From Paracoccaceae bacterium (GTDB lineage: Bacteria > Pseudomonadota > Alphaproteobacteria > Rhodobacterales > Rhodobacteraceae): a stretch of 5,822 nt of DNA. The notes under the pieces are model-generated. The model had not been told where the DNA came from and did no database searches. It saw only the letters and a program-made list of their open reading frames with translations. Both the position numbers and the translations under genes were made by a program. The stretch is taken from NCBI GenBank assembly GCA_020832725.1, contig JAFIEC010000157.1:1-5822 (forward strand), given 5' to 3'. Shown piece by piece: positions 5,083-5,822 of the stretch. Each line of letters begins with the position of its first letter. Positions within the stretch are counted from its first letter, which is position 1.

Positions 5083-5822
5083 TCACGCCCGCCGAGCCGA
5101 CATGTCGGCGATCCCCAGCGCCTCGAGGGCGCGGGTGGCGATGTCGGGGGCGCTCAGGCGGGCGACCTCGTACATCCGGGCGGGGCTGGCCTGGTCGATG
5201 AAGATGTCGGGCAGGACCATCATGCGGAAGCGCAGGCCCGCGTCGAAGACACCTCTCTCCGCGAAAAGCTGCGCCACATGGGCCCCAAAGCCGCCCACCG
5301 CGCCTTCCTCGATGGTGATCAGCGCCTCGTGCTCCCGGGCAAGGCGCAGCAGCAGCTCGGCATCCAGGGGCTTGGCAAAGCGGGCGTCGACGACCGTGGC
5401 CGTGACCCCCCGCTCGGCCAGAAGGTCGGCGGCCCGCAGGGTTTCCGCAAGGCGCGTCCCGTAGGAGACAAGCGCCACGCGCCCGCCCTCGCGCAGCAGC
5501 CGGCCGCGCCCGATCTCAAGCGCCTTGCCGCGCGCCGGCAATTCCACGCCCACCCCCTCGCCCCTCGGATAGCGAAAGGCGATGGGCCCCTCGTCATGGG
5601 CGGCGGCGGTGGCGACCATGTGGACAAGCTCGGCCTCGTCGGCGGCGGCCATGACGGTAAAGCCCGGCAGATTCGCGAGATAAGCGATGTCGTATGCCCC
5701 GGCATGGGTCGCGCCATCGGCCCCCACCAGCCCCGCGCGGTCGATGGCGAAACGCACCGGCAGGCGCTGGATCGCCACATCATGCACCACCTGATCATAG
5801 CCGCGCTGCAGGAAGGTCGAAT
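5083..5822 (-). CDS. dxs: 1-deoxy-D-xylulose-5-phosphate synthase, C-terminal part, cut by window edge
   Basis: The last 246 residues or so of Dxs, the thiamine-diphosphate enzyme that condenses pyruvate with glyceraldehyde 3-phosphate in the first step of the MEP isoprenoid pathway. The frame is open to the window edge, where it reads STFLQRGYDQVVHDVAIQ, so the N-terminal thiamine-diphosphate domain lies outside. Visible are the end of the transketolase pyrimidine-binding domain (FAIDRAGLVGADGATHAGAY, IAFRYPRGEG) and the C-terminal transketolase domain (VALVSYGT, VVDARFAKPLD, IEEGAVGGFGAHV, LPDIFIDQASPARMYE). The motifs DRAGLVGADGATHAG and PDxFIDQ distinguish Dxs from transketolase and from pyruvate dehydrogenase E1 beta. 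The protein ends DMSARRA at TGA 5085-5083. The mrr gene follows after 14 bases with its own ribosome-binding site and no terminator-like hairpin between, so the two may share a transcript. Confidence 0.96.
   Translation of the reverse strand, partial: STFLQRGYDQVVHDVAIQRLPVRFAIDRAGLVGADGATHAGAYDIAYLANLPGFTVMAAADEAELVHMVATAAAHDEGPIAFRYPRGEGVGVELPARGKALEIGRGRLLREGGRVALVSYGTRLAETLRAADLLAERGVTATVVDARFAKPLDAELLLRLAREHEALITIEEGAVGGFGAHVAQLFAERGVFDAGLRFRMMVLPDIFIDQASPARMYEVARLSAPDIATRALEALGIADMSARRA

Noticed and set aside
5083..5086. mrr starting at GTG 5086 in a GTGA overlap with the dxs stop
   Set aside because: The ATG at 5068 has a well-spaced AGGAG and aligns with the E. coli Mrr start; the six extra residues have no counterpart there. 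Kept only as an alternative.

Overview
The window is GC-rich and densely coded, and every supported gene lies on the minus strand. Reading in the direction of transcription (high to low coordinates), the order is: the C-terminal part of dxs; an Mrr-type restriction endonuclease; a TerB-domain protein; a two-helix membrane protein of unknown function; a PuuA-like glutamine synthetase homologue; a small class-I glutamine amidotransferase; and the N-terminal part of a nitrilase-superfamily amidohydrolase. No tRNA, rRNA, CRISPR array or insertion sequence was seen, and no gene-free stretch exceeds about 80 bases.

From about position 610 upward, the protein styles (Dxs, TerB, the glutamine synthetase homologue, the start of the amidotransferase) and the candidate promoters, which have a 17-base spacer and a TAGG-type -10, suggest an alphaproteobacterium of the Rhodobacterales/Paracoccaceae kind. 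This is recognition from memory, not a search. The mrr gene is locally less GC-rich than its neighbours and probably arrived by transfer. It sits directly behind dxs, which supplies isoprenoid precursors.

Two gene junctions are translationally coupled by 4-base ATGA overlaps: terB with the membrane protein, and the amidotransferase with the amidohydrolase. The TerB/membrane-protein pair looks like a small functional unit. The glutamine synthetase homologue and the amidotransferase resemble the gamma-glutamylation gene groups used for polyamine or amine catabolism in these bacteria.

The most striking observation is in the amidotransferase at 256-882. Its first half is a GuaA-like, Rhodobacterales-type stand-alone amidotransferase. 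Its second half is the C-terminal part of CarA, the small subunit of carbamoyl-phosphate synthetase. The two parts join in frame inside the conserved nucleophile-elbow block at about 560-609. Threonine codon choice switches at the same place, from ACC to ACG, and stays ACG into the amidohydrolase. This is either a real recombinant gene or, more likely, a chimeric contig in which positions 1 to about 560 come from another genome. No convincing new multi-gene system is evident; the best candidates for unexplored biology are the TerB/membrane-protein pair and, if real, the hybrid amidotransferase.
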